Shown here piece after piece: positions 26,219 to 33,647 of a DNA stretch of 64,000 bases. This stretch comes from Achromobacter deleyi (lineage in GTDB: Bacteria > Pseudomonadota > Gammaproteobacteria > Burkholderiales > Burkholderiaceae_B): NCBI RefSeq assembly GCF_902859705.1, contig NZ_CADIJO010000004.1, positions 330,242 through 394,241 of the forward strand. Direction: 5' to 3'. A program made the translations under genes and the position numbers. Numbering within the stretch: the first letter of the stretch is position 1; every line of letters begins with the position of its first letter. The notes under the pieces were generated by a model. The model was given only the letters and a program-made list of their open reading frames with translations. It searched no databases and was not told the origin of the DNA.

Positions 26219-27412
26219 ATGGAATTCAGCCAGTTCAACGTCAACGCCCTCATGGAGATCACCTCCCGCCCGGACCTCGTGTTCGTGCGAGGCCAGGGAT
26301 CCTGGCTGGAGGATCACGCGGGCAAGCGATACCTGGACTTCGTCCAGGGCTGGGCCGTCAACACCCTGGGCCACAGCGCCCCGGAAATGCAGAAAGCCCT
26401 GCTCGACCAGTCCAAGCTGCTGATGAACCCGTCCCCGGCGTTCTACAACCTGCCGTCCATCGAGCTGGCCCAGCGCCTGACCGGCGCATCGGTGTTTGAC
26501 CGCGTCTTCTTCGCCAACAGCGGCGGCGAAGCCAACGAAGGCGCCATCAAGCTCGCTCGCAAATGGGGCCAGGTCAACAAGAAAGGCGCCTACAAGATCA
26601 TCACCATGAACCACGGCTTCCACGGCCGCACGCTGGCGACTATGTCCGCGTCGGGCAAGCCGGGCTGGGACAAGATGTTCGCGCCGCAGGTCGAAGGTTT
26701 CCCCAAGGCCGAGATCAATGATCTGGAATCGGTGCGCGCGCTGATCGACGACCAGACCGTCGCGATCATGCTCGAACCCGTCCAGGGCGAGGCTGGTGTC
26801 ATCCCTGCCACCAAGGAATTCATGCAGGGCCTGCGCAAGCTGGCTGATGAGCACAAGCTGCTGTTCATCGTGGATGAAGTGCAGACGGGTATGGGCCGTA
26901 CGGGCACGATGTTCGCTTATCAGCAGTCGGATGTGGTGCCGGACATCATGACGCTGGCCAAGGGCATTGGCGGCGGCGTGCCGCTAGCGGCTTTGTTGGC
27001 GCGTCAGGAAGTCTGCGTGTTCTCGCACGGCGACCAGGGCGGTACGTATAACGGCAATCCGTTGATGGCTGCGGTGGGTGTGGCGGTGTTTGATGCGCTG
27101 GCTGCGCCTGGCTTTATGGAGTCGGTTAATGCGCGTGCCAAGCAGTTGTCGGAAGGGCTGTTGGCGCTGTCGGCCAAGTACGGCATGAAGGGCGAGCGTG
27201 GGATGGGCCTGCTGCGTGCCTTGATCATGGACCGGGACGACGGCCCCGCGATCGTCGAAGCTGCGCGTAACCTCGCGCCGGCCGGGTTGCTGCTGAATGC
27301 GCCGCGTCCGAATTTGCTGCGCTTTATGCCGGCGTTGAATGTGACGGGTGAGGAGATTGAGACGATGCTGACGCAGCTGGATGGGTTGATTGCGCAGGTG
27401 CGTAAGGCTTGA
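26219..27412 (+). CDS. argD: acetylornithine transaminase-like class III aminotransferase
   Basis: This 397-residue PLP enzyme resembles ArgD, which makes N-acetylornithine from N-acetylglutamate semialdehyde in arginine synthesis and can also act on succinyl-diaminopimelate precursors. Key blocks are FANSGGEANEGAIKLARK, NHGFHGRTLATMSASG, the PLP-binding Asp in FIVDEVQTGMGRTG, the Schiff-base lysine in LAKGIGGGVP, and GGTYNGNPL. Length is normal. It opens at an ATG at 26219 and ends at a strong terminator, so it is probably monocistronic. Related omega-aminotransferases are the main alternative. Confidence 0.85.
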   Translation: MEFSQFNVNALMEITSRPDLVFVRGQGSWLEDHAGKRYLDFVQGWAVNTLGHSAPEMQKALLDQSKLLMNPSPAFYNLPSIELAQRLTGASVFDRVFFANSGGEANEGAIKLARKWGQVNKKGAYKIITMNHGFHGRTLATMSASGKPGWDKMFAPQVEGFPKAEINDLESVRALIDDQTVAIMLEPVQGEAGVIPATKEFMQGLRKLADEHKLLFIVDEVQTGMGRTGTMFAYQQSDVVPDIMTLAKGIGGGVPLAALLARQEVCVFSHGDQGGTYNGNPLMAAVGVAVFDALAAPGFMESVNARAKQLSEGLLALSAKYGMKGERGMGLLRALIMDRDDGPAIVEAARNLAPAGLLLNAPRPNLLRFMPALNVTGEEIETMLTQLDGLIAQVRKA

Positions 27413-27431
27413 TTGGAGTTTGATGGTAGAT

Positions 27432-27464
27432 AAAACAAGGGTCGCATTTTGCGACCCTTGTTTT
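27432..27464 (+). terminator. strong rho-independent terminator after the aminotransferase gene
   Basis: A perfect 14-bp stem, AAAACAAGGGTCGC (27432-27445) and GCGACCCTTGTTTT (27451-27464), has a 5-base loop ATTTT and is followed by TGTTT. It lies 20 bases after the stop codon. It marks the left edge of the accessory region. Confidence 0.92.
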
Positions 27465-27667
27465 TGTTTACATGGTTATTTATGTAGCGTCGGCAATGAG
27501 TTAAAGCCCGCTTTCGGCCACAAGCTGACATTGGCCTGTGGTTGCTTTCAGGCAAGTAAGTCGAGAGATTTTCAGAATACTGGAATGTCGTCATATACCC
27601 GCCCGCTGCGTAGCTGCCCTCTAGCTCCCCCCGGTCGCCGTCCCTAACCGACTGCGGGCTAGTCGTG

Positions 27668-30409
27668 TTAGGGCGCGCCCACCGGTCTTCGGGGTAGGTT
27701 CATAACTGAGACGCCCGCTGATCGAGCCCAGGCGCGGAATTTATTACCGGCCATCTTCGTAGTGCTGGATGCCCACGGTAGGCCAAACGCGTCGCGAAGT
27801 GTGGTGCCAATCAATTCGGGCCTGGCTGCTGGGTTTGCGGTCAATTGGGCCAGCGCTTCGGCTCCGCCGGGCACTCGCATGAGAACTTGTCTTATCGCGG
27901 CTGCGTCAGGCGGTTCGGAGGCCAATTTATCGATCAACTCGTGCTGGTCATCGACTAGGAGACCATTCACGTCCAGGACACCGAGAACAAATAGGTCAGT
28001 CAACACTTTCTGATGTACCGATTTCGTCAACTCGGTCGGTTGCGATGCTCGCAGTGATCGGAGGTAGGCGAGCGAAGCATCGGGTCGGCTGTGAGGGAAA
28101 GTCTTGCCGCGTCGATGTGACTCAATTGAAGCAAGCAACGCTACCTTGCTCCCCGTGTCGGCCGAAGACAGCATTTGTCCCCGCAGTCGCAAAAGGCCAC
28201 TGTAATCGAGCCAAGTACCAAAGGCGAACGCATAGAGACGCCAGGTCTTTGGCGTTGCTGCGACCGCAGGAAACAGTGCTGGCATTTCGGCCGCTAAGGC
28301 ATCGATCGAAGTCTCGTCCTTTGCCGAAGTAGAGATCAGTTGCTGGACCTTCCCGAAAACGGCGTGGCGCCGGAGCGATCGAGCGACTCGCTCGCGTATT
28401 TCGGCCTCTCTCGGCTCTCGTCCTCTAAATTGCTCCGACAGCATGAGGACACCCGATCTCGGGGACAAAATTCCCAAGAGTCGCAACTCGCGTGAACTGT
28501 TAAAGATCACGTGCTGCGTTGTTGATAGACTGGCCGTAGCTTCCTGCACTGTCGCTTCGCCACCTTGGCGAACAATCAACTGCAGCAATTTGCTGGTTGA
28601 AGCAGCGCGAAGGCGTAGGATATAAGTGTCTTCCACCGCCAGTTTTCCCGTTATCAGGAATTCCCGGAAGGTGTCCCAGTACACGTCGATTCGCTCGCCG
28701 ACACGTACGACCAAGCGTTGATCAACAAGCGACTGAATGACGCCTGGATGAACACGCTCGACTATGTCAGACACGAGAACAGGCGCTTCGCGCGCAATCG
28801 TACGGAGTGCCTCCTGTTCCCGGGCTTCTAGAGTTGCCAGATCCTGTTGGAACAGGCTCTCAATATTCAGTGAATCAGCCAGAAGTGCTTCTTCGGAAGT
28901 TCCGCTCTGCAATTCCTTGAGGATGTGACTTGCTAGCTTCTTCAAGAGCCAGGGCAAACCTTGCGAGTATTCTCGCAGCCGCTGTTTCAGATCCGCAGAG
29001 AGATCATGGCCGGCCGCCTTGGCCAATCGACCAAGAAGAGTGTTTACATCCTTCGGACCGAATGGCTCGACATTGAGCACGAGAGAAACGCTTCGTATTT
29101 CGTCCCGAAGCCGATAGGGGTAGTTTTCCGTCATTCCGACAAGATCTGTTTTCCAGCAGAAACCGAGCATTACCGGCGACGTGACTTCCCGAACGGCAAG
29201 GACTAAGTCCCTGAACTCTTGCGTCAGGCGCTGATCACGAAAAACGTTCTCAAACTGATCGAAGAAAATGAGCAACTGTGCGCGCCTCATCCACTGACAT
29301 GACTGTAGCGTGCGTACAGCACTCTGTAACGATGCAAATGAGGCGTCCGCAGGAAGTTGCAGTAATTTGGAGTTCTTAGCTTCTTCCAGCGCTCGGCGAA
29401 GTGCAGAAGCTACAAATGGTACGGATGACGCAGTGCGTGAATCAAAGACGATAGAAGAGCCACCTCCGCGCTCTATTTCGTGAGCGATTCGTAAGGCGAG
29501 TGAGCTCTTTCCCCATCCTGACTGCGCATTCAAGACAATGGAACTTCCGCGATCACGATTCTCGTCCGAAGCACGCCGGACCTGTGCAAGCAACGACTCA
29601 CGGCCAACAAAATACGCAGGTGAAGCCGGAAATTGATATTCGAAGTCTTCCCGGCTTCCAAACACCGTGACCAGCGTTATCGCCTCGCTGGGAGTTGCAT
29701 GCACGTCCTCGGTTCTCGGTACGTGTATATCGTAGACGTCCAAACCGGCGGCATAGTCGGACATGGCGAGCAGACGTAACTCTGGTTGGGAGACTGCTTC
29801 GCTCGAACGGCTCACTAAGACCCGTATCGGCAATCGAGTCGAACGGTCGATTTGCTTGGCGAGAGCAGCTACGCCGTGCACCGAGATCAATATTGCGTGA
29901 TCCGAAAGCGTGGTTGACTCGTCTTCTTGTATAGGCTCGACCCATCCACGCTCCTGCACAAGTGCATAGATATTTGTCGCAGTCAAAAGACGAAACTTTG
30001 TGTCGCCCTTCTCCAGCCTACGCGCCAGAGTATGGCCGTCGGAGGTCAGACCGGGGATCGCTACAAACCAGCCTCGCGTCTCAGGCGAATCGAGGCGCTC
30101 CGTGTGCAATTTGCCATAGAAGGCGCTCAGTGCGTGAGAGGGCAGAGGCGAGCTATAGGCCTTGCACTCGGCGATAGCAGGTTCGCCGGTCAACGCAATG
30201 CGCATAGCTACATCCAACTCATAGCCATTCTGCTTGACGTTGAGTGAGCTTGCGGAGGGTGACTCGCAACCTAGAGATTGAAATAGGCGTGCGATGAACT
30301 GCTCGAACAAGTGGCCACGCGCATTGGACTGTGCGCCAGAAGTTTCGCCCTCAGCAACGATAACCAGTTGAGGCGCAGCGATATCCAGAATTGGAACTGA
30401 CTCGGTCAT
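27668..30409 (-). CDS. Mrr-like nuclease fused to STAND NTPase, candidate anti-phage defence protein
   Basis: This 913-residue protein joins a restriction-endonuclease-fold domain to a signalling ATPase. Residues ~30-150 look like an Mrr-type PD-(D/E)xK nuclease: E36 in HLFEQF, D66 in GYELDV, and E81-x-K83 in AECKAY. The NTPase starts with the typical FVGRE at 267-271. Its P-loop is AQSGWGKS (295-302), Walker B is LLIFFDQFE (379-387), and a GLPWLLKK motif follows, all characteristic of STAND ATPases. The last ~350 residues contain winged-helix-like segments and no clear TPR repeats. In known antiviral STAND proteins a C-terminal sensor detects a phage protein and the nuclease attacks DNA. The chosen ATG at 30409 has an SD-like AGGAGAAG. 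It stands alone in an accessory island. Defence function is inference. Confidence 0.8.
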   Translation of the reverse strand: MTESVPILDIAAPQLVIVAEGETSGAQSNARGHLFEQFIARLFQSLGCESPSASSLNVKQNGYELDVAMRIALTGEPAIAECKAYSSPLPSHALSAFYGKLHTERLDSPETRGWFVAIPGLTSDGHTLARRLEKGDTKFRLLTATNIYALVQERGWVEPIQEDESTTLSDHAILISVHGVAALAKQIDRSTRLPIRVLVSRSSEAVSQPELRLLAMSDYAAGLDVYDIHVPRTEDVHATPSEAITLVTVFGSREDFEYQFPASPAYFVGRESLLAQVRRASDENRDRGSSIVLNAQSGWGKSSLALRIAHEIERGGGSSIVFDSRTASSVPFVASALRRALEEAKNSKLLQLPADASFASLQSAVRTLQSCQWMRRAQLLIFFDQFENVFRDQRLTQEFRDLVLAVREVTSPVMLGFCWKTDLVGMTENYPYRLRDEIRSVSLVLNVEPFGPKDVNTLLGRLAKAAGHDLSADLKQRLREYSQGLPWLLKKLASHILKELQSGTSEEALLADSLNIESLFQQDLATLEAREQEALRTIAREAPVLVSDIVERVHPGVIQSLVDQRLVVRVGERIDVYWDTFREFLITGKLAVEDTYILRLRAASTSKLLQLIVRQGGEATVQEATASLSTTQHVIFNSSRELRLLGILSPRSGVLMLSEQFRGREPREAEIRERVARSLRRHAVFGKVQQLISTSAKDETSIDALAAEMPALFPAVAATPKTWRLYAFAFGTWLDYSGLLRLRGQMLSSADTGSKVALLASIESHRRGKTFPHSRPDASLAYLRSLRASQPTELTKSVHQKVLTDLFVLGVLDVNGLLVDDQHELIDKLASEPPDAAAIRQVLMRVPGGAEALAQLTANPAARPELIGTTLRDAFGLPWASSTTKMAGNKFRAWARSAGVSVMNLPRRPVGAP

Positions 30410-30517
30410 CCTTCTCTTCTCCTGTAGCTTTGCGTAGAGTGTAAGCGAGAGCAACCTCTATCCCAGAGGCGGACCATTCTTGAGGCATCGCGAGCTGTCA
30501 AGTTGCCGAATCGTCCC

Positions 30518-30550
30518 TCGAGCGAAAACTGTAGTCTGACACCTTTTTAT
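30518..30550 (+). repeat. imperfect direct repeat, left copy, flanking the IS3 remnant
   Basis: This 33-base stretch containing CTGTAGTCTGACACC closely matches the stretch at 31263-31295 containing CCGTAGTTTGACACT, in the same orientation. The pair brackets the decayed transposase. It may derive from the 3' ends of two successive insertions. Confidence 0.5.
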
Positions 30551-31280
30551 TGTTTCTATTTCCACGATTGGCTGCGTCGATTGCCATGCGAGCATGCGCA
30601 AGGGGACGCCAGATTGCTAGCGGTCATTGAATGCACGCATCACGCCAACCGGGAGGCGTACGGGGCTGACAGAGCCTGGCCTGTGCTCAATACCAATGGG
30701 ATCGCTTGCGCCAAGCACCGGGTCGTGCGATTAAAGAGCCAAGCAGATGTCAAGGCACTGCGCGAGCAACGGCTCCGCTGGTTTGGGAAAACACTCGCTG
30801 CTCAGACCGGCATCCAACCATCTGCAGTTGCCGCTCACCGTGCTATGCCTTAATAAAGTGCGGGGATATCACGGTCGTTCCGAAGCGGGCAGGCGGGCCA
30901 TATATGGCGGTGCTGTTCAATCTTTACTTGGTCGGTTGGAGCATGGTGGAAACGGTCAATCGAAATCTGCTTATCAGTGCACTGCAAATGGCTATTGCCA
31001 CGCGCAACGCGGCTAGGGCTTGATCAACCACAGTGCCCGCGGTGTTCAGTACAGCTCTGCACGATATTACGGACTGCTGGCCGAGCACGGTATTGCCATC
31101 AGCACGAGCGCCAAAGGCGGTTCCTACGACAGCACGGTAGCGGAGAGCATCTCTAGCAACCAGGAGAACGAGTTAACACACTATCAGGTCTTCCATAGCC
31201 ATGAGTGCGCGAGCTACTTAACCGCCCGGCCCGAGAAATCCGGGTTAGTCCAGACTGAACTTTCGAGGGCGAAACCGTAG
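30545..31280 (+). pseudogene. IS3 family transposase (orfB) remnant
   Basis: Three fragments in different frames together match an IS3-family OrfB integrase. The first (to ~30853) has the HTH/linker style WLRRLPCEHAQGDARLLAVI and YGADRAWPVL. The second (~30850-31023) has GDITVV, then MAVLFNLYLVGWSM. The third (~31020-31280) has HSARGVQY, LLAEHGIAIS and STVAESI. At least two frame disruptions separate them. The catalytic second Asp, normally in HSDRGSQY, is Ala, so the enzyme is dead even apart from the frame breaks. No orfA or clear terminal inverted repeats were found. Confidence 0.75.
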
Positions 31281-31295
31281 TTTGACACTCTTAAT
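31263..31295 (+). repeat. imperfect direct repeat, right copy, flanking the IS3 remnant
   Basis: This is the right-hand partner of the repeat at 30518-30550 and overlaps the last codons of the transposase remnant. The two copies differ at several positions, so the duplication is old or they come from different elements. Confidence 0.5.
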
Positions 31296-31723
31296 TTGGC
31301 ACTAATACATCAATCACCTGCTAGCCACTTCTGAGGGGGAACTGCCTACATCTCGAAGGGCATACGAAGGCATGAATAGCAGTGCACCAATTAGTGGGCT
31401 CTGTTTGATTATGAAATCTATCGTTGATGCATAGGTGGGGGGTGACGTGCCTGCGAGACCTAGAAGACGCAAAACCGCGATTCTATTTATCAGCTCCATG
31501 AGGGATTGAGGACTGCGGCTACGTACACCTCGATCATTTACAAGAGTGACTGCAGGTCCCAGCTCACACAGCAAGTCATTGATTAAAAATAAGTTTCTCG
31601 GATAATTTCTTTGATTCCTCAGGTTCAAACTAATCTTTTTAAGCTGGATTTCACCGTTAGCTGAAATACTTGAAGACTGAAGAAAGTGAAGCGGTTGTGG
31701 TTCCGATAAAGTCTACACTCATC
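31296..31723. other. AT-rich gene-poor stretch
   Basis: No supported gene is visible. One minus-strand frame (31314-31628) is open but has only a TTG start and no family resemblance, so it may be a gene fragment. Base composition falls well below that of the flanking chromosome. This looks like decayed mobile DNA between the IS3 remnant and the following promoter. Confidence 0.4.
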
Positions 31724-31752
31724 TTGACATATGAGTATCAAAGAGATACAAA
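31724..31752 (+). promoter_or_regulatory. sigma-70-type promoter of the two-gene AT-rich operon
   Basis: A perfect -35 box TTGACA (31724-31729) is followed by a 17-base spacer and the -10 box TACAAA (31747-31752). Transcription would start near 31759, about 40 bases before the first gene. The perfect -35 and ideal spacing make it one of the clearest promoters in the window. Confidence 0.65.
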
Positions 31753-31797
31753 TGTGCTCTTGCTTACAATCCGCTGTAAGCCAATCCTCTAATTAAG

Positions 31798-32115
31798 GTG
31801 AAGACGTTGGCATCCATGACTACAGAACAAAGAGCTGCTTACTTTTTGGAGAAATTGCTGGCTGCAAAAGATAAGTATGCAGCAATCCAAAGTATCAAGG
31901 CGGAGTTGGATAGCCTGGTTTTTTCAAAAAATCAGGCTGCGCTAACCACGGAAGATAAGCTCCGTATTATTGAGGAGCTTGAGCTTCAAGCGAAAAATAC
32001 GCGATACTCAGCTGAGAGTATTGAATTTAAAACTTTTGAAAAAAGCATTACTGCTTCAGATAACAGCAGTATTTTGGATGTTATTAGTGCAATGAAACAG
32101 GCGTATGCAAAATGA
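31798..32115 (+). CDS. hypothetical protein, first gene of an accessory operon
   Basis: This 105-residue (or 99-residue) protein is not recognised. It is highly helical and charged (TTEQRAAYFLEKLLAAKDKYAAIQSIKAELD, then TEDKLRIIEELELQAKNTRYSAESIE) with no signal or membrane segment. Starts are a GTG at 31798 or an ATG at 31816; neither has a perfect SD. Codon use is AT-rich, unlike the host, indicating horizontal acquisition. Its stop overlaps the next start as ATGA, so the two genes are translated together, and their products may interact. Confidence 0.6.
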   Translation: MKTLASMTTEQRAAYFLEKLLAAKDKYAAIQSIKAELDSLVFSKNQAALTTEDKLRIIEELELQAKNTRYSAESIEFKTFEKSITASDNSSILDVISAMKQAYAK

Positions 32116-32609
32116 CAATCGAAACTAGTGATATTATTGCCAGCTTAAGTCTTCTTGTTTCTTTTGTTTCGGCGATTTTTGCGTGGAAATCCTCTTCTGC
32201 GGCGAACGGGGCAGCAAAGGCGAATCTGAAATTGCAAAATGGCATGATAGAGCTCGAAATTCGACAAGCTATTGAAAATGCCAAGACTAAGGTCAATGAC
32301 ATAGCTGTAATCATGGCTCCATTTTTATCTCAAAAGCAAAGTGAGACCATTACTGTTGAAAATGCAATCACTTTGGACTCGTACAAAAAAAGTTTTGAAG
32401 CCGCCATTCAAACTTTAATCAATACGTATGATGATGCGTGTTCGAAATACGTAGACGAAAAACTTGATAAAGAACGTTTTAAAAAGACCTATAGAAATGA
32501 GATTCGCAATTTGGTAGAAAATAAAGATCTTCAAGAACATTTTCATCCCATAACCTCTTCTTATAAACCAATTTTAAATGTTTACAAGGAATGGGAGAGT
32601 TTGGAATGA
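32112..32609 (+). CDS. hypothetical membrane-anchored protein, second gene of an accessory operon
   Basis: This 165-residue protein has one N-terminal hydrophobic segment (about residues 8-25, IIASLSLLVSFVSAIFAW) and then a long charged helical cytoplasmic part likely to form a coiled coil (residues ~35-165). It starts with ATG inside the stop of the upstream gene. The layout, a small soluble helical partner plus a single-pass membrane protein, is often seen in accessory defence or signalling pairs, but no known family was recognised. AT-rich codon use suggests transfer from a lower-GC source. Confidence 0.65.
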   Translation: MTIETSDIIASLSLLVSFVSAIFAWKSSSAANGAAKANLKLQNGMIELEIRQAIENAKTKVNDIAVIMAPFLSQKQSETITVENAITLDSYKKSFEAAIQTLINTYDDACSKYVDEKLDKERFKKTYRNEIRNLVENKDLQEHFHPITSSYKPILNVYKEWESLE

Positions 32610-32977
32610 CTTGAGAGGAAGTTTTTCCAAGCTATGGGTTCGCCTATTTTTCCAACTGAGCTTAGCTCGGGCGTCAGAATTACGTTAATATTTCGGCATG
32701 ATCCGTGAGAATCCTGTTGGATTTAATATTTTCCGTTTGTTTTTTGCAGAGCCGGTTAAGTTGCCGCTTGTAGACGACTTCAATAGGCTCGAATCGGGCA
32801 AAAAATAGGGCGCTGGGGTGCGGAGTGGCTACTACGCCGGATGCTTGCAGTATGAAGGCTGACCTGACGTAGCTTGATGCGCAAGTAGGCGGTAAAGGGG
32901 GGTGCTGTCCCGTGTGGGCCACTTTACTCGTGCAGCTAATTTGTCTCGCATCACTCGTACGTCTAACGTCATCGCCG
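32610..32977. other. AT-rich intergenic stretch without a supported gene
   Basis: No convincing gene is visible. A 36-codon plus-strand frame beginning near 32698 and a 103-codon minus-strand frame (32680-32991) are open, but neither shows family features. Composition shifts from AT-rich to host-like near 32800, marking the right edge of the foreign AT-rich DNA. Confidence 0.4.
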
Positions 32978-32983
32978 TATACT
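32978..32983 (+). promoter_or_regulatory. -10 element for the structured RNA
   Basis: TATACT at 32978-32983 is a good -10 box, placing a transcription start near 32990 at the beginning of the structured element. The -35 region is poor, so the promoter may be weak or regulated. Confidence 0.4.
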
Positions 32984-32989
32984 TTCCCC

Positions 32990-33065
32990 ACTACCGCACC
33001 ACCGGTAGCCCGGTTTGGAAGCCGGCAATGTCTTTGGCGGACTGCCGCCGTTCTGGCGGCTTTTT
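32990..33065 (+). ncRNA. structured small RNA resembling phage C4 antisense RNA
   Basis: This stretch of about 76 bases has CACCACCGGT, a hairpin with CCGG arms (33010-33013 with 33022-33025), and a terminator stem GCCGCC (33044-33049) with GGCGGC (33055-33060) followed by TTTTT. Segments TTGGAAG (33015-33021), CCGGC and GTCTTTGG (33030-33037) are complementary to CTTCCAA (33149-33155), GCCGG and CCAAAGAC (33135-33142) in the leader downstream, about 20 pairs with two small bulges. Short antisense RNAs that terminate just upstream of their target gene and carry two such segments are known as C4 RNAs in phages P1, P7 and P22. Identity is inferred from architecture. Confidence 0.5.
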
Positions 33066-33127
33066 CATGTCCGAGCGCCTTTGCACGTCCCTATGGGCGG
33101 GCCTTGGCGAGGGTGCGTTCGCGCACG

Positions 33128-33223
33128 CCGGTTTCCAAAGACGCCGGTCTTCCAACCTTGCCTCGTGCCCGCCCACCCCATTTGGAAGTGGGGAGCGGGC
33201 TTCATCAGTCTTTGGAGCCTTTC
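33128..33223 (+). promoter_or_regulatory. RNA leader with competing pairings that can hide the ribosome binding site
   Basis: CCAAAGAC (33135-33142) and CTTCCAA (33149-33155) can pair either with the upstream small RNA or, as a nested hairpin, with TTGGAAG (33182-33188) and GTCTTTGG (33208-33215). The second pairing covers the SD sequence GGAG (33214-33217), seven bases before the ATG. The two structures exclude each other, so the leader behaves like a translational switch. Confidence 0.5.
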
Positions 33224-33556
33224 ATGCAATCCCACCCCCTCACCCAAAACCCGTGGCTAATCGACACTGATCCTGAACACGGCCTGGTTCCCCTTGCCCC
33301 GCTCTACAACATCGAACGCGCCCGCTTCGCGATCGAGACCATTGCGCGCCTCGTCGGCAACAGCGCTTCTGAGCCTGACGCGACCGGCGCACAGCCGCTG
33401 GATGCATGGACCGTCGCTGCATTGATGGGCGGCGTAGAAGGCCTGTGTGCTCATGTGGGCACGTTGACCGACGCCCTGCTGGAATCGGCGCGAGCCTGCG
33501 CGGATGATGCAAGTTTCAGCTGCCCTACCCACGACGCGCCCAGGTCGATGCAGTAG
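33224..33556 (+). CDS. small hypothetical protein under leader control
   Basis: This 110-residue protein is acidic and helical (IERARFAIETIARLVGN, then AWTVAALMGGVEGLCAHVGTLTDALLE), with no signal or membrane segment. It resembles the small DUF3077-like proteins that sit behind similar RNA leaders in Pseudomonas and Burkholderiales, but I am not sure of the family. The ATG at 33224 has SD GGAG. Base composition is host-like, unlike the AT-rich pair upstream. Function is unknown; the RNA control suggests expression is tightly limited. Confidence 0.65.
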   Translation: MQSHPLTQNPWLIDTDPEHGLVPLAPLYNIERARFAIETIARLVGNSASEPDATGAQPLDAWTVAALMGGVEGLCAHVGTLTDALLESARACADDASFSCPTHDAPRSMQ

Positions 33557-33647
33557 GTCTGCTGTGACGGCTTGGGCCTGACAACGCAACACGCATCAAG
33601 CCCCAGCCGTCATCTTCGATCCGTCATACCAGCCGCCACCCAACCGC

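Noticed and set aside
31314..31628. 104-codon minus-strand frame in the AT-rich island
   Set aside because: Only a TTG start is available, no SD is visible and no family is recognised; it may be a fragment.
32680..32991. 103-codon minus-strand frame, and a 36-codon plus-strand frame starting at 32698
   Set aside because: Neither shows protein family features, and the minus-strand frame runs into the promoter of the small RNA.
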